Of a stretch of DNA of 64,000 nt, positions 63,002 to 64,000 are shown piece after piece. Within the stretch, counting starts at the first letter, position 1. The number at the start of each line of letters is the position of its first letter. Position numbers and translations under genes: made by a program. This stretch comes from Sphingobacterium sp. UGAL515B_05 (GTDB lineage: Bacteria > Bacteroidota > Bacteroidia > Sphingobacteriales > Sphingobacteriaceae): the NCBI RefSeq assembly GCF_033097525.1, contig NZ_CP109907.1, forward strand, positions 1,612,001 to 1,676,000. Direction: 5' to 3'. The notes beneath the pieces were generated by a model. It was not told the DNA's origin and searched no databases. It was given only the letters and a program-made list of their open reading frames with translations.

Positions 63002-63838
63002 TTAAACCTGACGGTAGGAAAGCGGATTATTACCTGTCTGTCTTTTAAAAAAATTGCGAAAATTAGATTCATCCGAGAAGCCCATTTCATAGGAAATCTG
63101 GGATATCGAAAGGTCAGTATGCTGAATATAGCGCAAAGCCTGCTGGGCCACAACAGTGGATATCACACATTTAGCCGATTTTCCGGCGACGGCACAACAC
63201 AACTCGGTCAACTTCCTTGGAGAAAGGTGCAGACGGTCGGCATAATACTGCACACTGGTATGTTCGCGGTAGTGCTTATGCAATAAGACCGAGAATCTGT
63301 TAAACAACTGAACGGCAGCGACGTGTGCAGATGCACGGGTTGTTTCTAGCGATAGCATTGTTTGATACCCTTCGAGTAACAAGGATTCAAAGCAGTGGTG
63401 GGCAACCATCATATCGATGGTACGGTACTCAGCGCAGCATGTCAAACGCTCTACAAATAGCTTCTTGAACACCAGCTCCGTTCTATAGTCGCGCATAGCA
63501 AGAAAGGGCTGACTTCCAAAAAACAATTCTGAATTGAGTATTTCGGTATCGAGTTTAGATCTTTGATAAAAATCTGCTGTAAACCAGCATAAATATCCTT
63601 CAGCAACTATAGGTTGGTCGATCTCGACTTCATAATGTGGCCCAATAAATATGAGTTCGCTAGTCTCAAAATCATATAACGTTTGGCCAATTTTTATGCT
63701 GACAGGAGAGCCGGTTCGAATGATTGAAAAAACCGATGTATCGTGCAGCCTTTTACCTAGCTGGCTACCATACTCAGCCAGTTTTAGTGCACCAAATTGC
63801 ATCCTTTCTTTTCCTATAGCTGATTTACAAAATTCCAT
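63002..63838 (-). CDS. AraC family transcriptional regulator
   Basis: 278 residues with a cupin-like N-terminal half (ELIFIGPHYEVEI) and the AraC double HTH at the end: YADRLHLSPRKLTELCCA and LSISQISYEMGFSDESNFRNFFKRQTG. The ATG at 63838 overlaps the end of the upstream receiver gene by 25 bases. An internal ATG at 63802 would avoid overlap and cost 12 residues, so the start is uncertain. Confidence 0.92.
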   Translation of the reverse strand: MEFCKSAIGKERMQFGALKLAEYGSQLGKRLHDTSVFSIIRTGSPVSIKIGQTLYDFETSELIFIGPHYEVEIDQPIVAEGYLCWFTADFYQRSKLDTEILNSELFFGSQPFLAMRDYRTELVFKKLFVERLTCCAEYRTIDMMVAHHCFESLLLEGYQTMLSLETTRASAHVAAVQLFNRFSVLLHKHYREHTSVQYYADRLHLSPRKLTELCCAVAGKSAKCVISTVVAQQALRYIQHTDLSISQISYEMGFSDESNFRNFFKRQTGNNPLSYRQV

Positions 63839-64000
63839 TTCCTAAATAAATTCTTTTCAAAATCAATGATATCCAGATTTTCACAGAGCCTAGTGTAATG
63901 ATAGATGGAGATCAGCATTTTTCGTGGAGACTGTTTTGAGAAAACGAGCTTAACACCACTATCAAGAAACCTCTTTTTTTCATCTGCACTTTCGCTGGCC
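63814..64000 (-). CDS. C-terminal end of a response-regulator receiver protein (cut by window edge)
   Basis: The minus-strand frame is open from the edge to a TAG at 63814-63816, giving 61 residues. It starts ASESADEKKRFLDSGVKLVFSKQSP, which fits the end of a CheY-like domain (alpha 4, then the Lys in FSKQSP), and closes with IIDFEKNLFRKWNFVNQL. It was not listed as a full ORF because its start is outside. It overlaps or directly precedes the AraC gene, so the two are likely one operon. Confidence 0.65.
   Translation of the reverse strand, partial: ASESADEKKRFLDSGVKLVFSKQSPRKMLISIYHYTRLCENLDIIDFEKNLFRKWNFVNQL

Overview
The window reads as a chromosome segment of a Bacteroidota bacterium, most likely a Sphingobacterium-like member of the Sphingobacteriaceae. 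The sequence signs are moderate to low GC with AT-rich gaps, weak Shine-Dalgarno signals, several -7 elements of the Bacteroidota type TAnnTTTG, a fimbrillin-type lipoprotein, a LruC-domain lipoprotein, GH127 and DUF4838 carbohydrate-active proteins, a Reg_prop/Y_Y_Y sensor kinase and many AraC regulators. No rRNA, tRNA, CRISPR array, insertion sequence or phage gene was recognised.

Layout. 1-7.7 kb: the 5' part of a GH127 glycoside hydrolase (cut by the window edge), an AraC regulator, a CodA-like amidohydrolase, a membrane acyltransferase and a TPR sensor kinase. 7.7-16.7 kb: dTDP-rhamnose genes (rmlA, rmlD, rmlC, rmlB on the minus strand), a CapD/WbpM-type nucleotide-sugar dehydratase, a PHP-type tyrosine phosphatase (the only plus-strand gene here), a UDP-glucuronate decarboxylase and a hybrid kinase. 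16.8-37.3 kb: one minus-strand block of about 20 genes with tiny gaps and overlaps, apparently a Wzx/Wzy-type capsule or exopolysaccharide operon. It starts with a receiver protein and a pseudo-receiver, then runs through a priming sugar transferase, a half-length TolC-like protein, a Wzc-like protein, Wzy, many glycosyltransferases, an acetyltransferase and Wzx, and ends with a PAS kinase and an endonuclease/exonuclease/phosphatase-fold protein. Two genes in it look broken or switchable: a GT4 gene shifted by one base at a G9 tract, and the sugar transferase, which is separated by one in-frame TAG from the pseudo-receiver.

37.4-44.4 kb: a LruC-domain lipoprotein, an AraC regulator, a very AT-rich stretch with two possible tiny ORFs, and a short peptide gene followed by a fimbrillin-like lipoprotein, probably a surface-fibre locus.

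44.5-56.5 kb is the most unusual part: a tight seven-gene minus-strand operon. In transcription order it encodes a receiver protein with Glu at the phosphoacceptor site, an actin-like ATPase that appears circularly permuted, a membrane-anchored HEAT-repeat protein, a processive GT2 synthase, a TPR plus YaiO-type outer-membrane barrel, a fusion of an SQD1-like sugar-nucleotide enzyme with a class V PLP enzyme, and a DUF4838 lipoprotein. I infer a synthase-dependent exopolysaccharide secretion system with a cytoskeleton-like component and its own precursor enzyme. Just upstream, 56.8-61.2 kb encodes a large sensor kinase, a seven-helix-like membrane protein and a LuxR-type response regulator that probably control it. 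The window closes with an outer-membrane barrel protein, an HTH regulator, an AraC regulator and the C-terminal end of another response regulator.
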